Assembly (NCBI RefSeq): GCF_004684775.1
Contig: NZ_SRIC01000019.1
Coordinates: 1 to 58,249 of the forward strand
Reading direction: 5' to 3'
DNA length: 58,249 nucleotides
From: Streptomyces sp. MZ04
Lineage (GTDB): Bacteria; Actinomycetota; Actinomycetes; Streptomycetales; Streptomycetaceae
A program made the position numbers and the translations under genes. This document shows, in pieces, positions 35,885 through 44,263 of the stretch. Positions within the stretch are counted from its first letter, which is position 1; every line of letters begins with the position of its first letter. Under the pieces are notes generated by a model. The model did no database searches. It saw only the letters and a list, made by a program, of their open reading frames with translations, and was not told where the DNA came from.

Positions 35885-37158
35885 TGATCACACGTACGGT
35901 CAAGATCCAACTGCTCGCGTTCGCCGCCGTCACCGCCGTGGGCGTGAGTTACGTCGGCGCGCAGTACACCGGCATCCCCGACGCCCTGCTCGACCGCGGG
36001 TACACCGTGCGTGCCGAGTTCGCCGAGTCCGGGGGCATCTTCCAGGGGGCCGAGGTCACCTATCGCGGGGTGCCCGTGGGCCGGGTCGGGCAGCTCGAAC
36101 TCGCGGACGCCGGAGGGGTGTCGGTGGCGCTCGACATCGAGGACGGGGCGCGGATTCCGGCGGACACGCTCGCCGTGGTGGCGCACCGTTCGGCGGTCGG
36201 TGAGCAGTACGTCGATCTGCAGCCGCGCACCGGCTCCGGGCCGCTGCTCAAGGAGGGCAGCACGATCACCCGCGGCGACACCCGGGTGCCGCTGGCGAGC
36301 ACGGAGCTCGTCCTCAGCGTGGACCGCCTGGTCAACTCCGTCGGCAAGGAGGATCTGCGGGTCACGGTCGACGAACTGGGCAAGGCCTTCAAGGGGACGG
36401 GACCGCACCTGAGCCGCCTGGTGAACTCGGGCAACGAGCTGGTCGAGTCGGCCTCCGCATCGCTCCCCGAGACGATCAGGCTGATCGAGGACTCGCGCAA
36501 GGTCCTCAAGACCCAGTCGGAGCAGGGCTCGTCGATCAAGTCGTTCTCCGAGGACCTGGCGGCCCTCACCGCGGAACTCAAGTCCAGCGACGGGGACATC
36601 CGCAGGCTGATCGGGTCGGGCGCGCCCGCCGCGCACGAGGTGGACTCGCTGCTCAAGGCGAACAAGACCCAACTGCCGGTACTCCTCGGGAATCTGATCA
36701 GCGGCGGCCAGATCACGGTGGCACGACTGCCCGGGGTGGAACAGGCCCTGGTCACCTTCCCCCTGACCGTCGCGGGCAGCTACACGGTGGTGCCGGGCGA
36801 CGGCACCACGCACTTCGGCCTGGTCGCGGGCAAGGACGAACCGGCGCCCTGCCGCCAGGGGTACGACACCCCGCGGCGCGACCCCGCGGACACCGGCGAC
36901 CGCCCGGCCAACACCGGCGCACGCTGCACGGCACCACGCGGCGGCGGCACCTCGGTGCGCGGCGCGCAGAACGCCCCCGGCGCCCCGGCCCGCTCCGGCG
37001 GGGCGGACCGGGCGGCATACGTCACCCCGTACGACCCGGACACCGGCACCGCCGTCGGACCGGACGGAACGCCCGTCGAGATCGGCTCGACGGGCGGCGA
37101 ACAGAACGCGTTCGGAAAGGACTCGTGGCAATGGCTGCTCGTAGGACCGATGGCATGA
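35884..37158 (+). CDS. Mce family lipid-transport protein, position F
   Basis: 424 aa starting at GTG 35884, which overlaps the previous stop by one base. N-terminal helix (QLLAFAAVTAVGVSYVGA), MCE domain (AEVTYRGVPVGRVGQLELAD, AVGEQYVDLQPRTG), helical middle, and a Pro/Gly/Asp-rich C-terminal extension typical of MceF. ATGA overlap with the first Mce-associated gene. Confidence 0.9.
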   Translation: MITRTVKIQLLAFAAVTAVGVSYVGAQYTGIPDALLDRGYTVRAEFAESGGIFQGAEVTYRGVPVGRVGQLELADAGGVSVALDIEDGARIPADTLAVVAHRSAVGEQYVDLQPRTGSGPLLKEGSTITRGDTRVPLASTELVLSVDRLVNSVGKEDLRVTVDELGKAFKGTGPHLSRLVNSGNELVESASASLPETIRLIEDSRKVLKTQSEQGSSIKSFSEDLAALTAELKSSDGDIRRLIGSGAPAAHEVDSLLKANKTQLPVLLGNLISGGQITVARLPGVEQALVTFPLTVAGSYTVVPGDGTTHFGLVAGKDEPAPCRQGYDTPRRDPADTGDRPANTGARCTAPRGGGTSVRGAQNAPGAPARSGGADRAAYVTPYDPDTGTAVGPDGTPVEIGSTGGEQNAFGKDSWQWLLVGPMA

Positions 37159-37748
37159 GCGGGGGTCTGATCGCCCGCATCGCCCGCATCGCCCGCTCGG
37201 CCGGGGGCCTGATCTCCCGCCCCGTCCGGGCGCTGCTCCGCCTCGGTGCCAAGCTCACGGGCACCGCCCGCGGCGAGCGTGCCATGGCCGCGGGACTCGC
37301 CGTGGCCACCGCCGGGACGTCGGCGCTCGCCCTCTGGCTCGGCCTCCAGGTGTACGAGCAGCGTGCGACGGAGCAGCGGCACCAGGACATCCTGGCCGCG
37401 GCCAGGCAGTCGGCCCTGAACTTCACCTCGCTCGACTACCGGCACTACGGGCGGGACAGCGAGAACGTGCTCAAGGGCGCGACCGGTGACTTCAAGAAGC
37501 AGTTCACGGCGCAGACCGCGCAGTTGACGAAGCTGGTCGCCAAGAACAAGTCGGTCTCCAAGGGGCAGGTCCTCGAAGCGGGCATCACCCGGGCCGACGA
37601 GCACTCCGCCCGTGTCCTGGTGGTCGCCGACAGCAAGGTGACCAACACCGCCGCCCCCGACGGCCAGGCCCGCACCTACCGACTGCAGCTGGACCTCGAG
37701 CTCAAGAACGACAAGTGGCTGACGTCCGGCGTCGAGTTCGTCGGCTGA
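37155..37748 (+). CDS. Mce-associated membrane protein 1
   Basis: 197 aa. A basic N-terminus and one membrane helix (MAAGLAVATAGTSALALWLGL) lead to an extracytoplasmic domain with the pattern LNFTSLDYRHYGRDSENVL, then a C-terminal beta region, typical of Mce-associated proteins found after mceF. ATG 37155 overlaps the mceF stop. Likely stabilises the Mce complex. Confidence 0.82.
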   Translation: MSGGLIARIARIARSAGGLISRPVRALLRLGAKLTGTARGERAMAAGLAVATAGTSALALWLGLQVYEQRATEQRHQDILAAARQSALNFTSLDYRHYGRDSENVLKGATGDFKKQFTAQTAQLTKLVAKNKSVSKGQVLEAGITRADEHSARVLVVADSKVTNTAAPDGQARTYRLQLDLELKNDKWLTSGVEFVG

Positions 37749-37800
37749 CCGCACCACCCCGTGCTGACCGCACCACTCCGTGCTGACCGCACCACCCCGT
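37744..37800 (+). repeat. 19-bp tandem repeat (3 copies) starting at a stop codon
   Basis: gctgaccgcaccaccccgt at 37744, 37763 (one change) and 37782. The first unit contains the TGA of Mce-associated gene 1. Two decayed units continue to about 37837. Confidence 0.75.
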
Positions 37801-37850
37801 ACAGCGCATGACCCCGTAAGGCGCATCACCCCGCCGTAAGGAGAGACACC

Positions 37851-38726
37851 GTGGCGAACACCAGAACCCGAGGCCGCGGCACCGGACCCGGCTCACCGGG
37901 CCGGCGCTCCCTGACCGCGGCCGCCCGCGCCGCGGCCAAGCGGGCCGACGGCAGCCGCTCCGGGGCGCAGGACCCGCTCGACGGCGTACCGGAGGATCTG
38001 GTCAACGACCTGACGGGGCTGCCGCCCGTCGAGAAGGTCGTCGGGAAGGTCCTGCTCGCGCCGGCGGAGTCCGGTCCCGGGCCGGACCCGGAGGCCTCGG
38101 ACCGACCGGACCCAAAGGCACCGGACCCAAAGGCACCGGACCCAGAGGCACCGGACCCAAAGGCATCGGACCCAGAGGCCTCGGACGAAGAGGCCTCGGA
38201 CGAAGAGACCGCGCCCCGCGGGCGCCGGCGCGCACGGCTGAGCGCCGTCCTTGCCCTCCTGACCGTGGCGGGCCTCGTCGCGGTCGCGGTGCTCGGGTGG
38301 CAGTACCGGGACGGCCGCCGGGTCGAGGCGGCGCGGGCGCAGGCCCTCACGGCCGCGCAGCAGGCGGCGCCCCTCGTCCTGTCGTACGACTACCGGCATC
38401 TGGACCGGGATTTCGCCGCGGCGCACGGCCGGCTCACGGGCTCCTTCCGCGACGAGTACGGCAGGACGACCAAGGCGGTGGTCGCGCCGACCGCGAAGAA
38501 GTACAAGGGGGTGGTGAAGGCCTCCGTGGTCACGCCGCCCGACGGCGGTGCCCCGGCGGCCTCGGTGGCGTCGGCGTCGGCGGACAGCGCCGTCGTGGTG
38601 CTCTTCGTCAACCAGGTCACCAAGAGCACTCAGGTCTCCGGCTCGCGCGTGGATCTGAACCGGGTCCGGATGACCCTCACGCGCACGCCGGACGGCTGGA
38701 AGGTGAGCGCCGTCGACGCGCTGTGA
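37851..38726 (+). CDS. Mce-associated membrane protein 2
   Basis: 291 aa starting at GTG 37851 (GTAAGGAG upstream). The N-terminal cytoplasmic part is basic, then strongly acidic with repeated Asp-Pro-Lys/Glu-Ala units (about residues 80-120). One helix follows (LSAVLALLTVAGLVAVAVLGW), then a domain with LSYDYRHLDRDFAAAHGRL, paralogous to the preceding protein. Last gene of the mce operon, ending 22 bp before bldA on the opposite strand. Confidence 0.82.
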   Translation: MANTRTRGRGTGPGSPGRRSLTAAARAAAKRADGSRSGAQDPLDGVPEDLVNDLTGLPPVEKVVGKVLLAPAESGPGPDPEASDRPDPKAPDPKAPDPEAPDPKASDPEASDEEASDEETAPRGRRRARLSAVLALLTVAGLVAVAVLGWQYRDGRRVEAARAQALTAAQQAAPLVLSYDYRHLDRDFAAAHGRLTGSFRDEYGRTTKAVVAPTAKKYKGVVKASVVTPPDGGAPAASVASASADSAVVVLFVNQVTKSTQVSGSRVDLNRVRMTLTRTPDGWKVSAVDAL

Positions 38727-38747
38727 CGCGCACGGGGACAGCGAAGG

Positions 38748-38830
38748 TGCCCGGAGCCGGACTCGAACCGGCACGCCCCCGAGGGGCAGCGAGGTTTAAG
38801 CTCGCCGTGTCTGCATTCCACCATCCGGGC
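38748..38830 (-). tRNA. bldA: tRNA-Leu(UAA)
   Basis: Acceptor 5' GCCCGGA (38830 downward) pairs with 3' TCCGGGC, and the discriminator is A. The anticodon arm is GCGAG-CTTAAAC-CTCGC with anticodon TAA. A long variable arm (GCCCCTCGGGGGC region) and a T-arm GCCGG-TTCGAGT-CCGGC complete the class II fold. CCA is not encoded. The UAA anticodon reads the rare TTA codon; in Streptomyces this gene is bldA, which gates development and antibiotic production. Confidence 0.95.
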
Positions 38831-38859
38831 AGGCCGTGGGCTCCGCATCAAGTGATCCG

Positions 38860-38888
38860 ACCCTATCGGGAGGCGTCCCCCGAACAGC
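38860..38888 (-). promoter_or_regulatory. Candidate bldA promoter
   Basis: On the minus strand TAGGGT (38865-38860) is a good -10, with GCTGTT 17 nt upstream as -35. The predicted start near 38853 gives a leader of about 22 nt before the mature tRNA 5' end. Confidence 0.5.
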
Positions 38889-39251
38889 GGAACAACAGCC
38901 CGATGTTGTCTTATTTTATTGACGTCTGAGGGTGCATCAGTCACTGGAACGGGCCATCGGTACATGCCGCAGGCCATTTTGTTGGTTCTCGGCCTCCGGC
39001 ACGTAATGACGGAATTTAGCCGCAGCCGGAGCGCCCCCGGCGCGTGCCCGAGTCGTCCCCGAGTCACCTCTGAGCCAACCCCGAGCGCCGCCCGTCTCAG
39101 GGGCGGTCGTCATCCCCAGGTATGACGCAGGCGTCCGGGGTCCGACTGGAGAGGGCCCCCGGAACCGGAACAGCGGCTGACTACACGGCGCGGATCCGCC
39201 AGCACGATGGAGTACGTCCCCCACTCGTCGTACCGACAGGAGCACCGTCCC
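38889..39251. other. Intergenic region between bldA and the ABC exporter
   Basis: About 360 bp with no supportable gene. It holds an unusually AT-rich patch (about 38904-38920) next to the bldA promoter. No convincing promoter for the exporter was identified. Confidence 0.4.
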
Positions 39252-40022
39252 GTGACCACCACCCCCTTCGCCGCCCGCGCCACCGCCGTGGCAGCGCGCG
39301 CCACGGATCTCTCCAAGGTGTACGGACAGGGCGAGACGCAGGTGGTCGCCCTGGACCATGTCTCCGTCGACTTCGGGCAGGGCGAGTTCACCGCGATCAT
39401 GGGCCCCTCGGGCTCCGGCAAGTCGACGCTCATGCACTGTGTGGCGGGGCTCGACAGCTTCAGCGGCGGCTCCGTGCGGATCGGCGAGACCGAGCTGTCC
39501 ACCCTCAAGGACAAGCAGCTCACCAAGCTCCGCCGGGACAAGATCGGCTTCATCTTCCAGGCCTTCAACCTGCTGCCGACGCTGACCGCCCTGGAGAACA
39601 TCACGCTGCCGATGGACATCGCGGGCCGCAAGCCGGACAAGGCGTGGCTCGAGCAGGTCATCTCCATGGTCGGCCTGGCCGAGCGGCTCAGCCACCGGCC
39701 CACCGAGCTCTCCGGCGGTCAGCAGCAGCGTGTCGCCGTGGCCCGCGCGCTGGCCTCTCGGCCGGACATCATCTTCGGCGACGAGCCGACCGGAAACCTG
39801 GACTCCCGCTCGGGTGCGGAGGTCCTCGGTTTCCTGCGCAACTCCGTGCGGGAGCTGGGGCAGACCGTCGTCATGGTCACCCATGACCCGGTGGCCGCGG
39901 CGTACGCGGATCGCGTGATCTTCCTGGCGGACGGACGGGTCGTCGACGAGATGCTCTCGCCGACCGCCGAGGGCGTGCTTGACCGGATGAAGTCCTTCGA
40001 CGCCAAGGGGCGTACGAGCTAG
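39252..40022 (+). CDS. ABC exporter ATP-binding protein (MacB/LolD type)
   Basis: 256 aa from GTG 39252 (CAGGAG 9 nt upstream). Walker A GPSGSGKSTLMH, Q-loop FQAFNLLPTLTALEN, signature SGGQQQRVAVARALASRP, Walker B IIFGDEPTGNLDS. The LDS after Walker B and the short length fit the MacB/LolD/FtsE-like type VII group. It pairs with the FtsX-domain permease 112 bp downstream. Confidence 0.88.
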   Translation: MTTTPFAARATAVAARATDLSKVYGQGETQVVALDHVSVDFGQGEFTAIMGPSGSGKSTLMHCVAGLDSFSGGSVRIGETELSTLKDKQLTKLRRDKIGFIFQAFNLLPTLTALENITLPMDIAGRKPDKAWLEQVISMVGLAERLSHRPTELSGGQQQRVAVARALASRPDIIFGDEPTGNLDSRSGAEVLGFLRNSVRELGQTVVMVTHDPVAAAYADRVIFLADGRVVDEMLSPTAEGVLDRMKSFDAKGRTS

Positions 40023-40057
40023 CGCTCCGCAGGAAGCGTTGTCAGCCGCGGGTTCGT

Positions 40058-40101
40058 CGCGGCTGGTCGCGCAGTTCCCCGCGCCCCTTCAGGGCGCTCC
40101 T
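40058..40101. repeat. Partial copy of the palindromic intergenic repeat
   Basis: ggtcgcgcagttccccgcgccccttcagggcgc resembles the left arm of the element at 17391-17412. It lies between the ABC ATPase and permease genes. Confidence 0.5.
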
Positions 40102-40134
40102 CGCCCCGCCTCTCTTTCACCAGGACTCACACCC

Positions 40135-42645
40135 ATGTTCCGTACCGCCCTGCGCAACGTGCTCGCGCACAAGGCCCGGCTGTTGATGACCGTGCTCGCC
40201 GTCATGCTCGGCGTCGCCTTCGTCTCCGGCACCCTCGTCTTCACCGACACCTTCGGCAACGCCTACAAGAACAAGTCGGCGAAGAGCTTCGACCACGTCT
40301 CGGTCGCCATCCAGCAGAACGGCGGCTCCGACGACGAGACCAAGCAGCAGCCCCGGCTGACCGACTCCCTGCTCGCCAAGACCAAGGAGCTGCCCGGCGC
40401 CGCATCGGCGATCGGCGGTGTCTCCGGCTTCACCGCGCTCGCCGACAAGGACGGCAAGCTGGTCGGCGGCGAGTGGGGCACCACCGGCGCCAACTACTAC
40501 CCGGCCACGGACGGCAAGGACCCCCGGTACGACTTCACCGAGGGCGCCGCGCCCAAGTCCGCCGGCGATGTCGCCCTGGACGCGCGCACCGCCGAGCGCA
40601 CCGGCTACCAGGTCGGCGACACGGTCCGCTACTCCACCGAGGGTCCGGTGCGGGAGGCGAAGGTCAGCGGCGTCTTCGACACCGACGACGGCAGTGTCGT
40701 CGCGGGCGGCAGCCTGATGGTCTTCGACAACGCCACCGCGCTGAAGGCGCTGAACAAGACCGAGTACGACGAGATCGACGTGAAGGCCGCCGCCGGCACC
40801 TCCGAGACGGCGCTCAAGAGCTCGGTCGAGAAGATCCTGCCCAAGGACACGGACGCGGTCACCGGCACCCGGCTCTCCGACGACCAGGACGCGATGATCG
40901 AGCAGCAGACCAGCTCGATGAGCCAGGTCCTGCTGATCTTCGCCGGTATCGCGCTCTTCGTCGGCATCTTCATCATCGCCAACACCTTCACGATGCTGGT
41001 CGCCCAGCGCACCAAGGAGCTGGCCCTGATGCGGGCGGTCGGTGCCTCGCGCCGCCAGGTCACCCGTTCCGTGCTCATCGAGGCGTTCCTGGTCGGCCTG
41101 GTCGCCGCCGTGGCCGGCTTCGGGCTCGGCATCGGCGTCTCCACGGGCCTCGAGGCCCTGATGAACTCGGGCGGCGCCTCGCTGCCCAAGGGCCCGCTCG
41201 TCATCTCCCCGACCACGGTCGTCGTGGCGCTCGTGATCGGCGTGGTCGTGACCATGCTGGCCGCCTGGCTGCCGGGCCGCCGCGCCGCGAAGATCCCGCC
41301 AGTCGCCGCGATGAACAGCGTGCACGCGACGCCGACCATGCGCGGTCTCGTCGTACGCAACACGATCGGCTCGCTGATCGTCGCGCTCGGCATGGTCATG
41401 CTCTTCATGGACGACAACTACGTGATGGCGGGCGGCGCGGGTGTCATCCTCGTCGGCGTCATCGTCCTCACCCCGCTGCTCTCGCGCCCGGTCATCGCCG
41501 CGTCGGCCCCGCTCCTGAAGCCGTTCGGCGTCGCCGGCAAGCTGTCGCGCCTCAACTCGGTGCGCAACCCGCGCCGTACGGCGTCCACGGCGTCGGCCCT
41601 GATGATCGGCCTGACCCTCATCACGGCGATGACGGTCGTCGCGACCTCGATGAGCAGCGCCATCAACAAGATGGCGGTCGACTCCCTGAAGGCCGACTAC
41701 AGCGTCTCCATGGCGAACTTCCAGCCGCTGACCCCCGAGGTCCGAGAGAAGCTCGACAAGCTCCCCGACGTCGAGGCGAGCAGCCCGCTGCGCGCCGCGT
41801 ACGGCGAGGCCGACGGCAGCTACACCTCCATCTCCGGCGTCGACCCGAAGACCATCGGCAAGCTGGTCGGCCTCGACTTCTCCAGCGGTTCGATGGACGG
41901 CTTCCAGGGCAACGCCACGCTCGTGGACTCGGACACCGCCAAGGACAAGGGCATCAAGGCGGGCGACACCATTCCGGTGAAGTTCGACGAGGACAACAAG
42001 ACGGTCCGGCTGAAGGTGGCCGGCGTCTACGAGGCGAACGAGATGCTCAACGGCCTGTTCGCGCCGACGTCCGTCGTCGACCCGCACCTCGAGAAGATCG
42101 TCGACAAGCAGGTGCTCCTGAAGATGAAGGGCGGCGCGTCCGACAGCGCCGAGGACTCCATCGTCAAGACCCTGGGCGACAACCCGGCCATCACGATCCA
42201 GGACAAGCAGGCGATCAGCAACGCCATCGGCGGCGCCATCAACATGGTCCTGAACATGCTGTACGGCCTGCTCGCCATGGCGATCCTGATCGCGGTGCTC
42301 GGTGTCATCAACACGCTGGCCATGTCGGTCTTCGAGCGGAAGCACGAGATCGGCATGCTGCGGGCCATCGGCCTCGACCGTGCGAAGGTCAAGCAGATGG
42401 TGCGCCTGGAATCGGTCGTGATCTCGCTGTTCGGCGCGGTGCTCGGCATCGGCCTCGGCCTCTTCATGGGCTGGGCGGCGGGCGGCAGCATCGCCGACAG
42501 CGTGAAGACGTACTCCATGGAGATCCCGTTCGGCCGCATCGCGATCTTCTTGGTGATCGCCGCGGTGGTCGGCGTCCTCGCGGCGGTCTGGCCGGCCCGC
42601 AGCGCGGCGCGGCTCAACCCGCTGCAGGCGATCAAGAGCGAGTAG
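40135..42645 (+). CDS. ABC exporter permease with two FtsX domains
   Basis: 836 aa. An N-terminal helix (LLMTVLAVMLGVAFVSGTLV) is followed by a periplasmic-type MacB domain, three helices with QRTKELALMRAVGASRRQV, further helices, a second extracytoplasmic domain (about residues 515-690), and a last helix group with FERKHEIGMLRAIGLDRAKV. The duplicated FtsX module is typical of actinobacterial MacB-like exporters. ATG 40135 is chosen since the open upstream region lies in the repeat. Substrate unknown. Confidence 0.87.
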   Translation: MFRTALRNVLAHKARLLMTVLAVMLGVAFVSGTLVFTDTFGNAYKNKSAKSFDHVSVAIQQNGGSDDETKQQPRLTDSLLAKTKELPGAASAIGGVSGFTALADKDGKLVGGEWGTTGANYYPATDGKDPRYDFTEGAAPKSAGDVALDARTAERTGYQVGDTVRYSTEGPVREAKVSGVFDTDDGSVVAGGSLMVFDNATALKALNKTEYDEIDVKAAAGTSETALKSSVEKILPKDTDAVTGTRLSDDQDAMIEQQTSSMSQVLLIFAGIALFVGIFIIANTFTMLVAQRTKELALMRAVGASRRQVTRSVLIEAFLVGLVAAVAGFGLGIGVSTGLEALMNSGGASLPKGPLVISPTTVVVALVIGVVVTMLAAWLPGRRAAKIPPVAAMNSVHATPTMRGLVVRNTIGSLIVALGMVMLFMDDNYVMAGGAGVILVGVIVLTPLLSRPVIAASAPLLKPFGVAGKLSRLNSVRNPRRTASTASALMIGLTLITAMTVVATSMSSAINKMAVDSLKADYSVSMANFQPLTPEVREKLDKLPDVEASSPLRAAYGEADGSYTSISGVDPKTIGKLVGLDFSSGSMDGFQGNATLVDSDTAKDKGIKAGDTIPVKFDEDNKTVRLKVAGVYEANEMLNGLFAPTSVVDPHLEKIVDKQVLLKMKGGASDSAEDSIVKTLGDNPAITIQDKQAISNAIGGAINMVLNMLYGLLAMAILIAVLGVINTLAMSVFERKHEIGMLRAIGLDRAKVKQMVRLESVVISLFGAVLGIGLGLFMGWAAGGSIADSVKTYSMEIPFGRIAIFLVIAAVVGVLAAVWPARSAARLNPLQAIKSE

Positions 42646-42658
42646 CACCGGCGGTACG

Positions 42659-42700
42659 CGACAAGGGGCCCGGACGGCATGCAGTCCGGGCCCCTTGTCG
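42659..42700 (+). terminator. Strong terminator hairpin after the exporter permease
   Basis: Perfect 17-bp arms (42659-42675 / 42684-42700) with an 8-nt loop lie 14 bp past the stop. Confidence 0.7.
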
Positions 42701-42701
42701 T

Positions 42702-42762
42702 GCCCCGTAAGGGGCGCGGGGAACTGCGCGACCAGCCACGAAGGACCCGCAGACGAAGAGCC
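42702..42762. repeat. Second partial copy of the palindromic intergenic repeat
   Basis: ccccgtaaggggcgcgggg, then aactgcgcgaccagccac and acccgcagacga, matches the right half of the 17443-17487 element. It fills the gap between convergent genes up to the cfa stop. Confidence 0.6.
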
Positions 42763-42763
42763 G

Positions 42764-44059
42764 CTAACGCCAGTCTCGGGCCCGCAACGGCATCCCGGAT
42801 CCGCCGACCTCCGGCGTCTTCACGGCGAGAACCTGATTGACGCCGATCCGATTGCGCTCAAAGGCAAGAGCAGAGGCGGCCATATAGAGCCGCCAGATCC
42901 TCGCCCGCCCCGGCGAGGTCAGCCGCTGGCCCTCCTTCCAGTTCGCCTCCAGGTTGGCGACCCAGCGGCGCAGCGTGAGCGCATAGTGCTCACGGATGGC
43001 CTCCACGTCGCGCACCTCGAACCCGGCCCGCTCCAGGAGCCCCACCGTGCTCCCCAAGGGCGCGAGCTCCCCGTCCGGGAAGACGTAGGCGTCGATGAAC
43101 TCGTCCACCGCGTACGCGGACTCGTCCTCCTGCGGGCGGCGCGCGATCTGGTGGTTGAGCAACCGACCACCCGGTTTGAGGAGGGCGTGCAGGTCGTGTG
43201 CGTACTCCAAATAGCGCTCGGCGCCGACATGTTCGGCCATACCGATGGAGGAGATGGCGTCGTACGGGCCGTCGCGCACATCGCGGTAGTCCTGGACGCG
43301 GATCTCGATGCGGTCGGTCAGACCCTCCTCCGCGATGCGCTTCCTGGCGTACGCGGCCTGCTCGTGGGAGAGCGTGACGCCGACGACGGCGGCGCCGTGC
43401 TCGCGGGCCGCGTGGATCGCCATCGAGCCCCAGCCGCAGCCGACGTCGAGCAGCCGTATGCCGGGCTTGAGGGCGAGCTTGCGGGCGATCAGCTCGAGCT
43501 TGTCGCGCTGGGCGTCCTCGAGGGTGGAGTCGTCTGACTCCCAGTAGGCGCACGAGTAGACCATCGAGGGGCCGAGCACCAGCTCGTAGAAGTCGTTGCC
43601 CACGTCGTAGTGGTGGCTGATGGCCTGCCGGTCGCTGCCCTTGGTGTGCAGATGGAGCCGGCCGCGCCTGCGCATCTCCTCCCGCGGCGGAGAAGGCGGC
43701 AGGAACGGCGCGGCCAGCGCGATCAGCGAGCGGGCGGCGGCGCGGAACTCGGGGTCGCGCAGGGACTCCCTGAGGCCTCTGGCGTCGTCGGCGCGCTCCC
43801 AGATGAACTCGGCGAGCGCGTCGAGCAGGGCGTACAGGTCCCCGTCGACGTCCAGGTCACCGGCGACCCAGGCACGGGCCAGACCCAGCTCGCCCGGCCT
43901 CCACATCAGATGGCGCAGGGCCCTGCGGCTGCGCACGACAAGGGCGGGCGCACCCGGCGGGCCCGCTTCCGAACCATCCCAGGCACGAATACGTACGGGG
44001 AGCGGGGCTCCCAGCAACTGTTCGGCAAGCTTCTTCAGCCGCAGTGCGGCGCTTGGCAT
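42764..44059 (-). CDS. cfa: Cyclopropane-fatty-acyl-phospholipid synthase family methyltransferase
   Basis: 431 aa. The N-terminal half holds the phospholipid-binding region (MWRPGELGLARAWVAGDLDVDG). The C-terminal SAM methyltransferase has HHYDVGNDFYELVLGPSMVYSCAYW, the SAM motif LLDVGCGWGSMAIHAA, and SSIGMAEHVG. It would methylenate unsaturated acyl chains of membrane lipids. ATG 44059 is set by GGAGG 8 nt upstream; an in-frame GTG at 44068 is too close to that RBS. Confidence 0.88.
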   Translation of the reverse strand: MPSAALRLKKLAEQLLGAPLPVRIRAWDGSEAGPPGAPALVVRSRRALRHLMWRPGELGLARAWVAGDLDVDGDLYALLDALAEFIWERADDARGLRESLRDPEFRAAARSLIALAAPFLPPSPPREEMRRRGRLHLHTKGSDRQAISHHYDVGNDFYELVLGPSMVYSCAYWESDDSTLEDAQRDKLELIARKLALKPGIRLLDVGCGWGSMAIHAAREHGAAVVGVTLSHEQAAYARKRIAEEGLTDRIEIRVQDYRDVRDGPYDAISSIGMAEHVGAERYLEYAHDLHALLKPGGRLLNHQIARRPQEDESAYAVDEFIDAYVFPDGELAPLGSTVGLLERAGFEVRDVEAIREHYALTLRRWVANLEANWKEGQRLTSPGRARIWRLYMAASALAFERNRIGVNQVLAVKTPEVGGSGMPLRARDWR

Positions 44060-44164
44060 GGCGCACACCTCCGTGATGTCGGGATATCCCGGATGGGTTC
44101 AACACCACGTAAACACCAACGGAGCGCTCCCGCAGTCCCCCTGTGGCGTTACAGATCGGCAAAA

Positions 44165-44183
44165 TACATGTAACAGCCATGTA
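44165..44183. promoter_or_regulatory. TACATG-N7-CATGTA inverted repeat upstream of cfa
   Basis: Perfect 6-bp arms (44165-44170 / 44178-44183) in an AT-rich patch, about 105 bp before the cfa start. A possible operator for cfa. Confidence 0.3.
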
Positions 44184-44199
44184 AAAGGCGGCGGAAAAG

Positions 44200-44243
44200 C
44201 CGAAGGGGCCGCCCGCACCACGGATGGCGGGCGACCCCTTCGG
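44200..44243 (-). terminator. Terminator of ndh
   Basis: 17-bp arms (44200-44216 / 44227-44243) with one G-U wobble in the minus-strand RNA are followed on that strand by a TTTT run. Rho-independent. Confidence 0.65.
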
Positions 44244-44263
44244 GGTTGATCAATGACCGCGGG

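Noticed and set aside
38919..39125. Small gene between bldA and the ABC exporter
   Set aside because: No ribosome site, atypical composition and an AT-rich start region; better read as intergenic DNA.
40117..42648. Long open frame antisense to the FtsX-domain permease
   Set aside because: Composition is His/Arg/Asp-biased shadow coding; no domain is recognisable and the sense frame is a full ABC permease.
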